The position numbers and the translations under genes are program-made. A stretch of 64,000 nucleotides of DNA from Mycolicibacterium baixiangningiae (lineage in GTDB: Bacteria; Actinomycetota; Actinomycetes; Mycobacteriales; Mycobacteriaceae), in assembly GCF_016313185.1 (NCBI RefSeq), contig NZ_CP066218.1, positions 1,674,001 to 1,738,000 of the forward strand, read 5' to 3'. This document shows positions 46,212 to 54,164 of the stretch, one piece after another (the first letter of the stretch is position 1; each line of letters starts with the position of its first letter). The notes below the pieces were generated by a model, which was given only the letters and a program-made list of their open reading frames with translations, did no database searches and had not been told where the DNA came from.

Positions 46212-47597
46212 AGAGTCGCTCTGTATCTGCGCCAGAGTCAGGACCGGTCGGGTGAACAGCTCGGCATCGACCGCCAACGTGAGGACTGCCTGCGGTTGAT
46301 TGCGGCTCGCGGTTGGACGATCGCGGCCGAGTTCGTCGACAACGACGTCTCAGCGCTGTCGCGGAAACCCCGACCCCAGTTCATCGCGATGATGGCGCGG
46401 GTCGACGCTGGCGAGTTCGATGTGATCGTTGCGCGACATATGGACCGACTTCTCCGCCGCCTCGCCGAGCTGGAGAGCGTGCTCGAGCGCTGCCAGTCGA
46501 CGAGCACAACGATCGTCACCGCGGCCGATGGCATCGACACCGGCACAGACGGTGGACGCACGGTGGCGCGCATCATGGCGTCCATCGCGCAAGGGGAGGT
46601 CGAGCGCAAAGCTGCCCGTCACCGCTCAGCATCCGTCCAGGCCGCCCAGCAAGGCCGCTGGGTCGGCGGAGGCCGGCCGTTCGGGTACGACGCGGACGGG
46701 ATGACGATCCGGCCCAACGAAGCGGCACTGATCCGGCAGGGCTTCGCAGACTTCCTCGCGGGGGAGTCGTTCGGTGAGATCGCTCGTCGGTGGGTAGCGG
46801 CCGGCTACAGGACGCCTCAGGGCAACGAATGGTCGCGCTATGCGGTACGTGACGTGCTGACGAACCCCCGGTACTGCGGGCTGCGACGACACGTACCTAA
46901 CGACCAGCTCGGCGCGATGCGTAAGAATCCCGAACTGGGGATCGTCGGGCCGGCGCAATGGGCCGCGATCGTGGACGAACCGACGTGGCGCGCCGTGGCG
47001 CGGACAATGGCGAGTGACGACCGCCGGCGGGCTCCGGTCGCCGCCAAAGGCCTACTGACGGGGGTTGGGCTCTGCGGTGTCTGTGGGCAAACGGTGCAGC
47101 GCAGCGGCGCTAGTGTCGCTGCGCCGCAGTACCGATGCCGATCGCGTCAGCACGTCACGCGGCGCGCTGAACCAGTCGACCAGTATGTGTCTGCCGTGGC
47201 GGTGGCAAGACTGGCTGCTCCCGACGCCGGCAGTCTGTGGACGACCGACACTCCCGACGCTGCCGAGCTGATGGCGGAAGCGGATGCATTACGTCGGCGC
47301 CGCGACGACCTGGCCGAGCTCGTCGCTGACGGAGCGATGACCCCGGCGCAATTCAGGTCGGCGAATGAACGGGTGCTGACGAAGCTCGGTGACGTCGAGA
47401 CCAGGATTGCAGCGTTTGGACGGTCATCGCCGCTTGCGATCGTCGCTGAGACCGACGTCGAAGCGGCGTGGGCCGGGCTATCTGTCGCGCAGCGGCGCAG
47501 CGTCATCGACGCGCTGATGGTGCCCGTGCTGCACCTGCCTGGCCGCGGAACGCGCACGTTCAATCCTGAAACCGTTGAAATCCGTTGGAAGGGTTGA
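46209..47597 (+). CDS. int: Large serine integrase (phiRv1/Bxb1 type)
   Basis: The 462-aa protein has a resolvase catalytic domain with nucleophile Ser10 (YLRQSQDRSGEQLGIDRQRE), a recombinase domain (about 150-260), a zinc-ribbon domain beginning CGVCGQTVQR and a coiled-coil region, and it ends TFNPETVEIRWKG, close to the family FNPxxVxVxW end. These features match mycobacterial phage serine integrases including that of phiRv1. It cuts and joins attP and attB by 2-bp-staggered breaks. It faces into the element from the gpgS side. Confidence 0.93.
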   Translation: MRVALYLRQSQDRSGEQLGIDRQREDCLRLIAARGWTIAAEFVDNDVSALSRKPRPQFIAMMARVDAGEFDVIVARHMDRLLRRLAELESVLERCQSTSTTIVTAADGIDTGTDGGRTVARIMASIAQGEVERKAARHRSASVQAAQQGRWVGGGRPFGYDADGMTIRPNEAALIRQGFADFLAGESFGEIARRWVAAGYRTPQGNEWSRYAVRDVLTNPRYCGLRRHVPNDQLGAMRKNPELGIVGPAQWAAIVDEPTWRAVARTMASDDRRRAPVAAKGLLTGVGLCGVCGQTVQRSGASVAAPQYRCRSRQHVTRRAEPVDQYVSAVAVARLAAPDAGSLWTTDTPDAAELMAEADALRRRRDDLAELVADGAMTPAQFRSANERVLTKLGDVETRIAAFGRSSPLAIVAETDVEAAWAGLSVAQRRSVIDALMVPVLHLPGRGTRTFNPETVEIRWKG

Positions 47598-47600
47598 GAA

Positions 47601-47981
47601 GTGGCGAATGTGTCGAAGTACCAGCGCGACGTAGTGATCCGCTGTAACCACGGCGTCGCGGACCTCGAGCCGGAGTATGTTTCGCGGTACCGCTTCATGG
47701 CGGAGCAGGAACTCTGGGCGCCGGTCGACCGGGGTAGCACCGAGTCGACGGACGTTGGTGGCGATGGCGGTGACGGCTGGTTCCCGGCCAAACCGGCGCC
47801 TGGCCCACGCCATAACCAGCAGAAAATTCGTTGCCGGTGCGGCAAGGAGCTGTCTATCACGACCGAGCGTCTTCAGTCGCTGCTCGCGATGGTTGCGCCT
47901 GCGGGGCAACCGGTCACGGTCACTGGGCTGCAACGCATCTTGGACCGCGGGTCTGCGTTGATGCCCAAGCGTCGGAAGTAG
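47601..47981 (+). CDS. Element protein of unknown function, 126 aa
   Basis: GTG 47601 is 3 nt after the integrase stop, so it is co-transcribed. The protein has an N-terminal IRCNHG, an acidic Gly/Asp-rich middle, IRCRCGKEL and a basic C-terminus (MPKRRK). The Cys/His pairs could bind zinc. As the small partner of a serine integrase it might be a directionality factor, but nothing in the sequence proves this. Confidence 0.6.
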   Translation: MANVSKYQRDVVIRCNHGVADLEPEYVSRYRFMAEQELWAPVDRGSTESTDVGGDGGDGWFPAKPAPGPRHNQQKIRCRCGKELSITTERLQSLLAMVAPAGQPVTVTGLQRILDRGSALMPKRRK

Positions 47982-48087
47982 CTGCTAGAGTTTTTGCATT
48001 GCCGCGGCATTGCGCCGCGAGCCGAGGTCGATTGCCTCAGGTCCAACCGGATCGCTCCGGGCTAGTTCGTCATGCCCAGAGGATCCG

Positions 48088-48315
48088 ATGTCTTCCCAGC
48101 TCGATCAGCCGTCCAAGCTCAGTCAGCGCGGCCGCGTCGCCGCGCTCACCCGGTCTCGTCCCGCTGACGACCCGGAGCTCGTCGAAGCGAAACGCAACCT
48201 GAAGGCGCTCAGCCTCGAGGAATACGTCCGCCGCGTCGTCTCTGAAGCGCCACCGCTCACCGACGAGCAGCGCGACCGAATCGCTGCACTTCTCCGCGCG
48301 GGCGGTGTCGCATGA
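48088..48315 (+). CDS. Small phiRv-type element protein, 75 aa
   Basis: ATG 48088 follows GAGGA at good spacing. The frame encodes a charged protein with VAALTRSRPADDPELVEAKR and a C-terminal EAPPLTDEQRDRIAALLR, a combination I associate with small proteins of mycobacterial and corynebacterial prophage-like elements. Its role is unknown; a regulatory or replication-accessory role is a guess. It overlaps the next gene by ATGA. Confidence 0.7.
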   Translation: MSSQLDQPSKLSQRGRVAALTRSRPADDPELVEAKRNLKALSLEEYVRRVVSEAPPLTDEQRDRIAALLRAGGVA

Positions 48316-48725
48316 CGCTGGAACGAAGAAACCCGGGCACTTCGGCCCGGGCCACCTCGACGACGCCAATCGCTACAGCCGAGCATAACGCCAACGACAC
48401 TGTGTTTCGCTTGGTCTCGCAGCAGGTGTGCTGGTGGGTCGTGCATGAGTTCGTGGCCCCGTATCTCGAGCGGGCCGGCGACTGGCCCATGGTCGGCACG
48501 CCGTCGTGGTGCCAGCTCGACGATTCCGACCCCGCGAAATGGGCCGCGGTCCTCGACGCCGCGCGGCATTGGGCGCTGCGCGTCGACACCTGCCAACACG
48601 CGCTGGCCGACGCCGGCGAGGCGATTTCAGCCGCCGAGGACTGGACGAAGGTCGCACGGATAATCAAGGGCCGCAGTGATTATCACGCGACACGGCCGTG
48701 GGCGAAGCGGATCGGTGGCCGGTGA
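48312..48725 (+). CDS. DUF2742-like phage protein, 137 aa
   Basis: A disordered N-terminus is followed by a conserved core (WWVVHEFVAPYLERAGDWPM, GTPSWCQLDDSDPAKWAAVL, ARHWALRVDTCQ) that I recognise as DUF2742, present in phiRv1 and phiRv2. Function is unknown. It is coupled by ATGA upstream and GTGA downstream to the ATPase gene, forming a tight early-type operon. Confidence 0.7.
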   Translation: MTLERRNPGTSARATSTTPIATAEHNANDTVFRLVSQQVCWWVVHEFVAPYLERAGDWPMVGTPSWCQLDDSDPAKWAAVLDAARHWALRVDTCQHALADAGEAISAAEDWTKVARIIKGRSDYHATRPWAKRIGGR

Positions 48726-49939
48726 ACGATCCCCGTCTCGTCGCTCGAGGCAAAGCTGTCTCAGAGCGGCTCGCTCACTTCGATGCCGGCGGCTTCCCTG
48801 TCCTCGAGACGGACTGGTCCGCCGACATTCCGTTGCCGCCAGAGCCGCCACCCGACGACGCGCGGGCGGCTCCGTCTCGTCGAGCGCTCGAATCCGACGA
48901 CGATTCGGTCATCGACGGTGCGCGGTTCATCCTCGATCAGCCGTCCGGGATCCCGGCACTGTGGGGCCGCGACGCGCAGGTGTTGTGGGCCGAGGGTGAA
49001 GCACTCATGATCGCGGGGCCGCAGGGCGTCGGAAAGACCACGCTCGCCGGCCAGCTCGTGCGCGCACTGCTCGTCGGCGGTGAAGTGCTCGGCTTGCCGG
49101 TCCAGCAGAGCGGAGGCCGGATTCTGTACCTCGCCATGGACCGGCCACGCCAGATCAGCCGATCACTGAGCCGCCAGTTCACCGAAGCCGACCGCGACGT
49201 CCTCGCCGAGCGTTTGGTGATCCGGCCCGGCCCGCCCTCGGCGAACATGGCAGCGCAACCGACGCTGCTCGTCGGGATGGCCGAGCACTACGGCGCCGAC
49301 GTGGTAATCGTCGACAGTCTCAAGGACGCGGCGATCGGCCTGTCCGAGGACGAAGTCGGAGCCGGTTACAACCGCGCCCGCCAGCTCGTCCTGGCCGCCG
49401 GCGTGCAACTCGCCGAGTTGCACCACGTCGTGAAGCGCAGCACCGGCAACGACCGACCATCGTCACCGGTTGACGCGATCTACGGGTCCACGTGGCTGAC
49501 GTCGGGGGCCGGGTCGATCGTGCTGCTGTCCGGCGAACCGGGTGACCCAATCGTCGGCTTCCGACACGTCAAGCAACCCGGCGACGAAGTGGGGCCGTGG
49601 CGGCTGCTGCACGACGCCGCGGCCGGTGTGCTGAGCGTCGAGCACAGCGTCGATCTCGTCGCTCTTGTGAAGGCCGGCGGACCCGATGGGCTCACGGCTA
49701 AGGGCGCCGCGCAGGCGATCACCGAGAAGCCCAATCCGACACGCGCCGACGTCGAGAAGGCGCGCCGCAAACTCGAAAGGCTGGCCGCGGACGGTGTTCT
49801 CGTGGCGGTGTCCGGCGACGATCGGCGGCAGACGACCGCATGGTTCCTCGCCGCGTCAGGCACGTCACGCCACGTCACGGATGACAGCGAAACCGCAGGT
49901 CAGGGACGTCACGGCCTGGTTGGGGATCACGAATCATGA
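48722..49939 (+). CDS. RecA-fold (RepA/AAA_25-like) ATPase of the element
   Basis: The 405-aa protein has Walker A GPQGVGKT (99-106), Walker B VVIVDS (194-199), a sensor-like SGAGSIVLLSG, and a C-terminal winged-helix-like segment (TAKGAAQAITEKPNPTRADV). Such RepA/DnaB-like ATPases drive replication of small mobile elements. The last 60 nt of the gene contain the first two or three copies of an iteron array that continues downstream, which strengthens the replication idea. GTG 48722 overlaps the upstream stop by GTGA. Confidence 0.82.
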   Translation: MNDPRLVARGKAVSERLAHFDAGGFPVLETDWSADIPLPPEPPPDDARAAPSRRALESDDDSVIDGARFILDQPSGIPALWGRDAQVLWAEGEALMIAGPQGVGKTTLAGQLVRALLVGGEVLGLPVQQSGGRILYLAMDRPRQISRSLSRQFTEADRDVLAERLVIRPGPPSANMAAQPTLLVGMAEHYGADVVIVDSLKDAAIGLSEDEVGAGYNRARQLVLAAGVQLAELHHVVKRSTGNDRPSSPVDAIYGSTWLTSGAGSIVLLSGEPGDPIVGFRHVKQPGDEVGPWRLLHDAAAGVLSVEHSVDLVALVKAGGPDGLTAKGAAQAITEKPNPTRADVEKARRKLERLAADGVLVAVSGDDRRQTTAWFLAASGTSRHVTDDSETAGQGRHGLVGDHES

Positions 49940-50018
49940 GGCACGTCACGGATTCGCTATTTGCGCTGGTCAGCACGTCACGCACCACGTCACGCACGTC
50001 ACGAAACGGCACGTCACG
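49861..50018. repeat. ori: Eight CACGTCACG-type iterons, candidate replication origin
   Basis: Nine-base units start at 49861, 49871, 49905 (GACGTCACG), 49942, 49974, 49986, 49995 and 50010. Seven are identical CACGTCACG and all point the same way. They straddle the ATPase stop codon and fill the following gap. Directly repeated 9-mers beside a Rep-type ATPase are the usual arrangement of iteron origins. The large hairpin at 50018-50048 follows directly. Confidence 0.7.
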
Positions 50019-50048
50019 CCACCCACCCCTACGGGGTGAGTGGGTGGC
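50018..50048. terminator. Large hairpin after the iterons
   Basis: GCCACCCAC and GTGGGTGGC form a perfect 9-bp stem. The interior can also pair as CACCCC/GGGGTG. It may end the early transcript before the capsid-side operon, or form part of an origin. Confidence 0.6.
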
Positions 50049-50107
50049 GTGAGCACGGCACCGTGACGACCCCTGAGACAGACCCCCGAGACCACTGAGG
50101 AGAACCG

Positions 50108-50491
50108 ATGATCCCCGAGTACGAAGACGTCCCAGGCGCGGCCGCCGCGGCACGCGCGACAGTCGCCCGCGAGTACGCGCTGCGCCGCATCGCTGCCCAG
50201 CTCGACGACACCCGGCCAACGTTCTGCCGCCCGACGACCGACGCCGAGGACGCGGAGATCCGGGCGCAAGCAGTGCGCACCGTCGAGCGCGGCGCCCAGT
50301 ACGCCGGCCTGACGCTCGCCGAGGTCGACGCGGCCGAACTCGAGGTCCGGCGGGTGTACCTCGACGCCTCGGGCCGCGAGTACCTGCTGTCGGTCGCCCG
50401 TCACGAGATCACGCTGCTGTCGATGTCGGAACCGGACGGCCCTGGCCCCGATGCCGAGGGTTACCGCTTCGACGGCGGGGCGGCGCTGTGA
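50108..50491 (+). CDS. Element protein of unknown function, 127 aa
   Basis: ATG 50108 follows AGGAGA. The product is acidic and helical (AAAAARATVAREYALRRIAA, AEDAEIRAQAVRTVERGAQYA), with no motif I recognise. It starts the capsid-side operon, and its stop overlaps the next start by GTGA. By position it might be an assembly or packaging accessory. Confidence 0.6.
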   Translation: MIPEYEDVPGAAAAARATVAREYALRRIAAQLDDTRPTFCRPTTDAEDAEIRAQAVRTVERGAQYAGLTLAEVDAAELEVRRVYLDASGREYLLSVARHEITLLSMSEPDGPGPDAEGYRFDGGAAL

Positions 50492-50901
50492 TCGCCGCCG
50501 TCACCGGTGTGGTGCTCTCGCCTGAGGACGCCGAGTTCATCGTCGGAGCGCTCGACGAGTTCACGCGCGTGCTGGCTGAGCGGCGTTCGAGTCCGTCGTC
50601 GCGGCTGGCCGGCAGCATCGAGCAGCTACGCCGCGCGACACGAAAGTGTGGTGCCCTCAGCGCGAACGCCACACCCGGCCGGAGTTCGTCAGCAGACGAA
50701 ACCGAGACAGGTCACGATGCCAGCTATGCGACCTGCTCGACCGTCGAAGCTGCGCGGATTCTTGGTGTCGGCGCGAGCGCTGTCCGCAACAGCGCTCAGC
50801 GCAATCCGCGCAAGCTCGGCAGTCGCCGCGTCGGCAACCGGTGGACGCACGACCTTGCCCGCGTCGAATACCACGCTGCGCGCCGGAAGGGTCGCCGCTG
50901 A
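50488..50901 (+). CDS. HTH (MerR/excisionase-like) DNA-binding element protein
   Basis: The 137-aa protein has an N-terminal helical part and a C-terminal helix-turn-helix: STVEAARILGVGASAVRNSA, then GSRRVGNRWTHDLARVEYHA, with the wing layout of excisionase/MerR-like domains. It could be a regulator of the capsid genes or an excisionase. phiRv elements carry similar small HTH proteins next to the capsid genes. It overlaps its neighbours by 4 nt and 1 nt. Confidence 0.7.
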   Translation: MIAAVTGVVLSPEDAEFIVGALDEFTRVLAERRSSPSSRLAGSIEQLRRATRKCGALSANATPGRSSSADETETGHDASYATCSTVEAARILGVGASAVRNSAQRNPRKLGSRRVGNRWTHDLARVEYHAARRKGRR

Positions 50902-51479
50902 TGCCTGAAGTCACCGTCGTTTCGATACCGAACGTGGATCTCGTCCGAGTCGGCGTCCACGAAATCTCAACCGGCACATGGCGAGTTGACGCTGCTGACC
51001 TCGCAGACGCCGTAGCCGCCCACCGGGCCGGTGTCGTGCGCGCCCCGGTCGTCAAGCTCGGGCACACGGGGATGGGTGACGCCGCGCCGGCTCTCGGACG
51101 CGTCACGAACCTACGGCTCGCCGAAGGCGGCGCCGTCCTGGCCGCCGACTTTGAAGGCGTCCCGAAAGCCGTCGCCGCGGTCATCCGCAGCGCGTACCCG
51201 CAACGCAGCGTCGAGGGATGGACGAACTTCACCGACCCCGCCAGCGGCCGGACCTACCGGTTCGTCCTCACCGCGGTCGCGCTGCTCGGCGCGGAGATGC
51301 CCGGAGTCGACGGCCTGACCGACCTTGGTGACGTCGCAGCGCTCTACGGTGTCGCCGCCAAACGCGTCGCGATCGCGGGGTCGACGACCCCAGCCACCTA
51401 CGACGACACGGGGCGCTCACGCGCCGTCCAAGTCGCCGCCGCACGACGGCGACGCAACCAACGAACGATCGGAGTCTGA
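50901..51479 (+). CDS. Phage capsid maturation protease (Mu gpI-like N-terminal part)
   Basis: The 192-aa protein shows the pattern of Mu I-type prohead proteases: GVHEISTGTWRVDAADLADA, then VRAPVVKLGHT with a conserved His, LRLAEGGAVLAADFEGVPK and YPQRSVEGW. These proteases cleave the scaffold and capsid delta domain during head assembly. In Mu, protease and scaffold form one ORF; here the scaffold-like part is a separate gene two positions downstream. ATG 50901 overlaps the preceding stop by 1 nt. Confidence 0.75.
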   Translation: MPEVTVVSIPNVDLVRVGVHEISTGTWRVDAADLADAVAAHRAGVVRAPVVKLGHTGMGDAAPALGRVTNLRLAEGGAVLAADFEGVPKAVAAVIRSAYPQRSVEGWTNFTDPASGRTYRFVLTAVALLGAEMPGVDGLTDLGDVAALYGVAAKRVAIAGSTTPATYDDTGRSRAVQVAAARRRRNQRTIGV

Positions 51480-51481
51480 AC

Positions 51482-52369
51482 ATGCCGAACGCCCTGCTGC
51501 CGAAGCTCAACGGCCGCGAGCTGACAGTCGACGTCGCGCTGAGGACGCCGAGCGTCATCGCCGCTCGGATCGCGAAGCTCGCCGACGATCAGCTGCTGCT
51601 GCCGCAGTTCACGCACCAGCTCGGCGCGGCCGTGCAGGGCGGCGGAATGCTCTACAGCACGGTCACTGCCGCGAATTACTACACCCGCGACGACGTCGAG
51701 CAGCGCGCCCCCGGATCCCAGTACCGCGAGACCGCCGGCGTGGACCCCACCCCGCAGCTCGCGGCCGTCGAGGACTGGGGCGCGAAGGTTCAGGTTCCGG
51801 ACGAGTACATCATCCGCAACAACGTCTCCTACATGGATCAGCAGACGACCCAGCTCGCCAACACGATCGCCCGCAAGCTCGATGAGCGGTTGCTCGCCAA
51901 GCTCAGCGAAGCGTTCAACGATGGCTCGAACACCGTTCCGGGCAACAGCTGGTTGGACCTCGTGACGGTCGGCGATCCCGCGACGCTCACCCCGTCCGCC
52001 GCACTGCCATCGGCCGACCTCGCCGCTGCCCAGCTCGCGGCCGACATGCAGGAACTCGGCGTGAAACACGACCTCCTCGTGGTGCATCCGCAGGAAGCGT
52101 TCGCGCTGAAAGTGGCGTACGCCGACAAGCTCGACGACATGCTGAAGTCGGCCGGCGTCAGTTTATTCACCAACCCGCGTCTGACAGCCGGCACAGCGTT
52201 CGCGCTCCAGAAGGGCACAGTCGGGACGGTCGGCTTCGAGATCGGACTGACCGTCGACGTCATCGACGACCGGCACACCCGCTCCAAGTGGGTGCAGGCC
52301 TACGTCGTCCCGGCGATCGCCATCGACCGAATCCAGGCCGCCAAGAAGCTGACCGGTCTCGCCTCGTAA
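51482..52369 (+). CDS. HK97-fold major capsid protein
   Basis: The 295-aa protein starts 3 nt after the protease stop. The segments TRDDVEQRAPGSQYRETAGV, YIIRNNVSYMDQQTTQLANT, MQELGVKHDLLVVHP and the C-terminal TRSKWVQAYVVPAIAIDRIQ follow the order expected of the E-loop, spine helix and A-domain of a phage major capsid protein. Subunits would form the T-number shell of the element's particle. The protein is intact, with no sign of decay. Confidence 0.85.
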   Translation: MPNALLPKLNGRELTVDVALRTPSVIAARIAKLADDQLLLPQFTHQLGAAVQGGGMLYSTVTAANYYTRDDVEQRAPGSQYRETAGVDPTPQLAAVEDWGAKVQVPDEYIIRNNVSYMDQQTTQLANTIARKLDERLLAKLSEAFNDGSNTVPGNSWLDLVTVGDPATLTPSAALPSADLAAAQLAADMQELGVKHDLLVVHPQEAFALKVAYADKLDDMLKSAGVSLFTNPRLTAGTAFALQKGTVGTVGFEIGLTVDVIDDRHTRSKWVQAYVVPAIAIDRIQAAKKLTGLAS

Positions 52370-52403
52370 GCGCCGCCCACCCACCCCGGAAGGAACCGTC
52401 AAC

Positions 52404-52883
52404 ATGGCAATCACGCTGGACGACACGCAGACCGCCGAGCTACTCACCGCGCTCGGACTGCCCGCCGACACCACCGACCCGGACCTCGTCGTCGAGACCG
52501 TCAAGGATCTCGCCGCGCAGGTGGCCGACCTCGACCCCGAGAAGCCGTCCACCGTCGCAGCCGCCGCCAAACGCGCCGGCATGGAGCTGCTCGACAAGGA
52601 AACCGCCGAAGCGCTGCGCCGCGACGCCTCTGAAGGCCGCAAGATGGTCGCGGCCGCCACACAACAGCGCATCGAAGCATCCGTCGAAGACGCCATCCGC
52701 AAGGGCAAGATCACCCCGGCGCGCCGTAAGCACTGGGTCAACCTCATCGGCGCCGACCCCGGCATGGCCGACATCCTCGCCAGCGTGCCCAACGAGACCG
52801 CCGCCCCTATGTCCGAACTCGGCCACGGCCAGAACCCCGAACCCGGCGCCGAACTCACCGAGCCCGCCGCCTGGTTCCACTGA
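52404..52883 (+). CDS. Capsid scaffold-like protein (Mu gpI C-terminal-like)
   Basis: The 159-aa helical, Ala/Glu/Lys-rich protein contains ASVEDAIRKGKITPARRKHW followed by IGADPGMADILASVPNETAA, a pattern I know from the C-terminal scaffold part of Mu gpI-type protease-scaffold proteins. It would nucleate capsid assembly and be degraded by the protease. GGAAGG precedes ATG 52404. It is separated from its usual protease partner by the major capsid gene. Confidence 0.65.
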   Translation: MAITLDDTQTAELLTALGLPADTTDPDLVVETVKDLAAQVADLDPEKPSTVAAAAKRAGMELLDKETAEALRRDASEGRKMVAAATQQRIEASVEDAIRKGKITPARRKHWVNLIGADPGMADILASVPNETAAPMSELGHGQNPEPGAELTEPAAWFH

Positions 52884-53262
52884 CCCACACAGGCCCGCGG
52901 CCCTGCAACGCCGCGCGGGTCGGCGCGCACCGCTGCCACGGGCAGGCGGCTCTCAGAGCGGCGGTGCGCCACCCCCCGGAAATTATCGGACCCACCCCCC
53001 TCCCGACTCCCGAGCGGTGAGTTGCGAGTTTTTATTTTTCCGAGCGCCGCGATTTTTGGGCGGTGCTGATGGCGGGGCGCGGGCCCGGCGCGGAACGGAC
53101 GAAACCACCCCCAATAGCGCAGGTCAGCGACCTTTATCGGGCGACTTGTCGGTCGGCTCCGCACAATGTGGGTATGACAGGCGCACGGGATGTGCGACGC
53201 ACCGGACTCGGCGGATGTCACACTGATGGCGTCGAGTCCTGGCTGAGGGGTGGAGAGGTCAG
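52884..53262. other. 379-bp intergenic stretch: terminator plus possible packaging/terS relic
   Basis: CCCGCG (52894-52899) and CGCGGG (52914-52919) form a hairpin after the scaffold gene. Further on are C-runs, a GGAAATTATCGG segment and T-rich stretches near 53030-53056. ATG 53069 then opens a frame beginning MAGRGPGAERTKP, which resembles the start of small terminase subunits in actinophages, but it shows no terminase sequence afterwards. It may be the remnant of a cos/terS region. This is a weak inference. Confidence 0.35.
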
Positions 53263-53451
53263 ATGACGAGAACTGAGACGTTGACGGACGACGAACTGCG
53301 AGCTCGCCGCAGGGCGATCCTCGACAAGCTCGGCATGTCGTTCGAGGAGCTTCGTGACCGCGCTAACAGCTATGCTCTCGCCGGGGAGGAGCACGAGGCG
53401 TGGGAACAGCTTGAGTCGATCGCGTTCCTGCTGGGAGAAACCCGCGCCTGA
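53263..53451 (+). CDS. 62-aa small protein, first gene of an uncharacterised two-gene cassette
   Basis: ATG 53263 follows GGAGAGG. The protein is helical: LTDDELRARRRAILDKLGMS, FEELRDRANSYALAGEEHEA, WEQLESIAFLLGE. I have the impression that similar small proteins occur widely in actinobacteria next to a homologue of the following gene. The size and pairing recall an antitoxin or adaptor, but there is no DNA-binding motif. The next gene starts 9 nt downstream. Confidence 0.7.
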   Translation: MTRTETLTDDELRARRRAILDKLGMSFEELRDRANSYALAGEEHEAWEQLESIAFLLGETRA

Positions 53452-53459
53452 CGAGGGCG

Positions 53460-54161
53460 ATGACACTGACGCATGATGAGTTCAACGACGAAGTAGACGA
53501 TTTTGTCGGCGACGTCATGAACGCCGTCAATTGCCTCGAACCGGGCGAGGGATGGTTGATTGATGTGGCGATGGCGTCGGCCGACCGGCTGAGATCGGTC
53601 GTCGATGCGACGCTTCCGCTGCGGGGGCCGGGAGACGGCTCGGACGGCGGTCTCGCAGAGCTGAGCGCGACCTACAGGCTGTGCGTGGATTCGTACGGAA
53701 CCCACATCGCCGTCGAACACTCGTCGTTCGTCCTGAAGGCGACGATCGAGCGAGCCCCGATCATCCGTTGGGATTACGACCGCAGACCGAACAACAAGCC
53801 GCGGTCTCACGTCCAGGTGACCGCCCAGCGCGGCGCGTTGTCGCACATCTTGTCTCGCCTGGGACACAAGACGCCGCACAACATCGAGTCGCTGCACATC
53901 CCAATGGGCGGCGAGCGATTCCGACCCTGCCTCGAAGACGTGATCGAGTTCCTCATCCGTGACTGCGGCTTCAAGGGCAGCGCGGGCTGGAAGCAGGCGA
54001 TCCAAGATGGCCGCGCACGGTGGCGACGCATACAGACCCGCGCGGTCGTGCGTGACTCACCGGAATGTGCTGTCGCCGAGCTGGAATCGCTCGGTTACAA
54101 GGTGATCCCACCGGAGGCGGGCGCGCGTGACGAGAGGCTCGACCGGCTCACCGCGTGGTGA
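53460..54161 (+). CDS. 233-aa protein of unknown function, second gene of the cassette
   Basis: The protein has a central beta-rich core with IIRWDYDRRPNNKPRSHVQV, AQRGALSHILSRLGHKTPHN, then IESLHIPMGGERFRPCLEDV and IEFLIRDCGFKGSAGWKQAI, and ends in VAELESLGYKVIPPEAG. Conserved-looking Arg, His, Asp and Glu residues suggest an enzymatic or nucleic-acid-binding site, but I cannot assign a family. It converges with the tyrosine integrase 3 nt away. Position beside an integrase suggests cargo such as defence, toxin or superinfection control. Confidence 0.7.
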   Translation: MTLTHDEFNDEVDDFVGDVMNAVNCLEPGEGWLIDVAMASADRLRSVVDATLPLRGPGDGSDGGLAELSATYRLCVDSYGTHIAVEHSSFVLKATIERAPIIRWDYDRRPNNKPRSHVQVTAQRGALSHILSRLGHKTPHNIESLHIPMGGERFRPCLEDVIEFLIRDCGFKGSAGWKQAIQDGRARWRRIQTRAVVRDSPECAVAELESLGYKVIPPEAGARDERLDRLTAW

Positions 54162-54164
54162 ACA

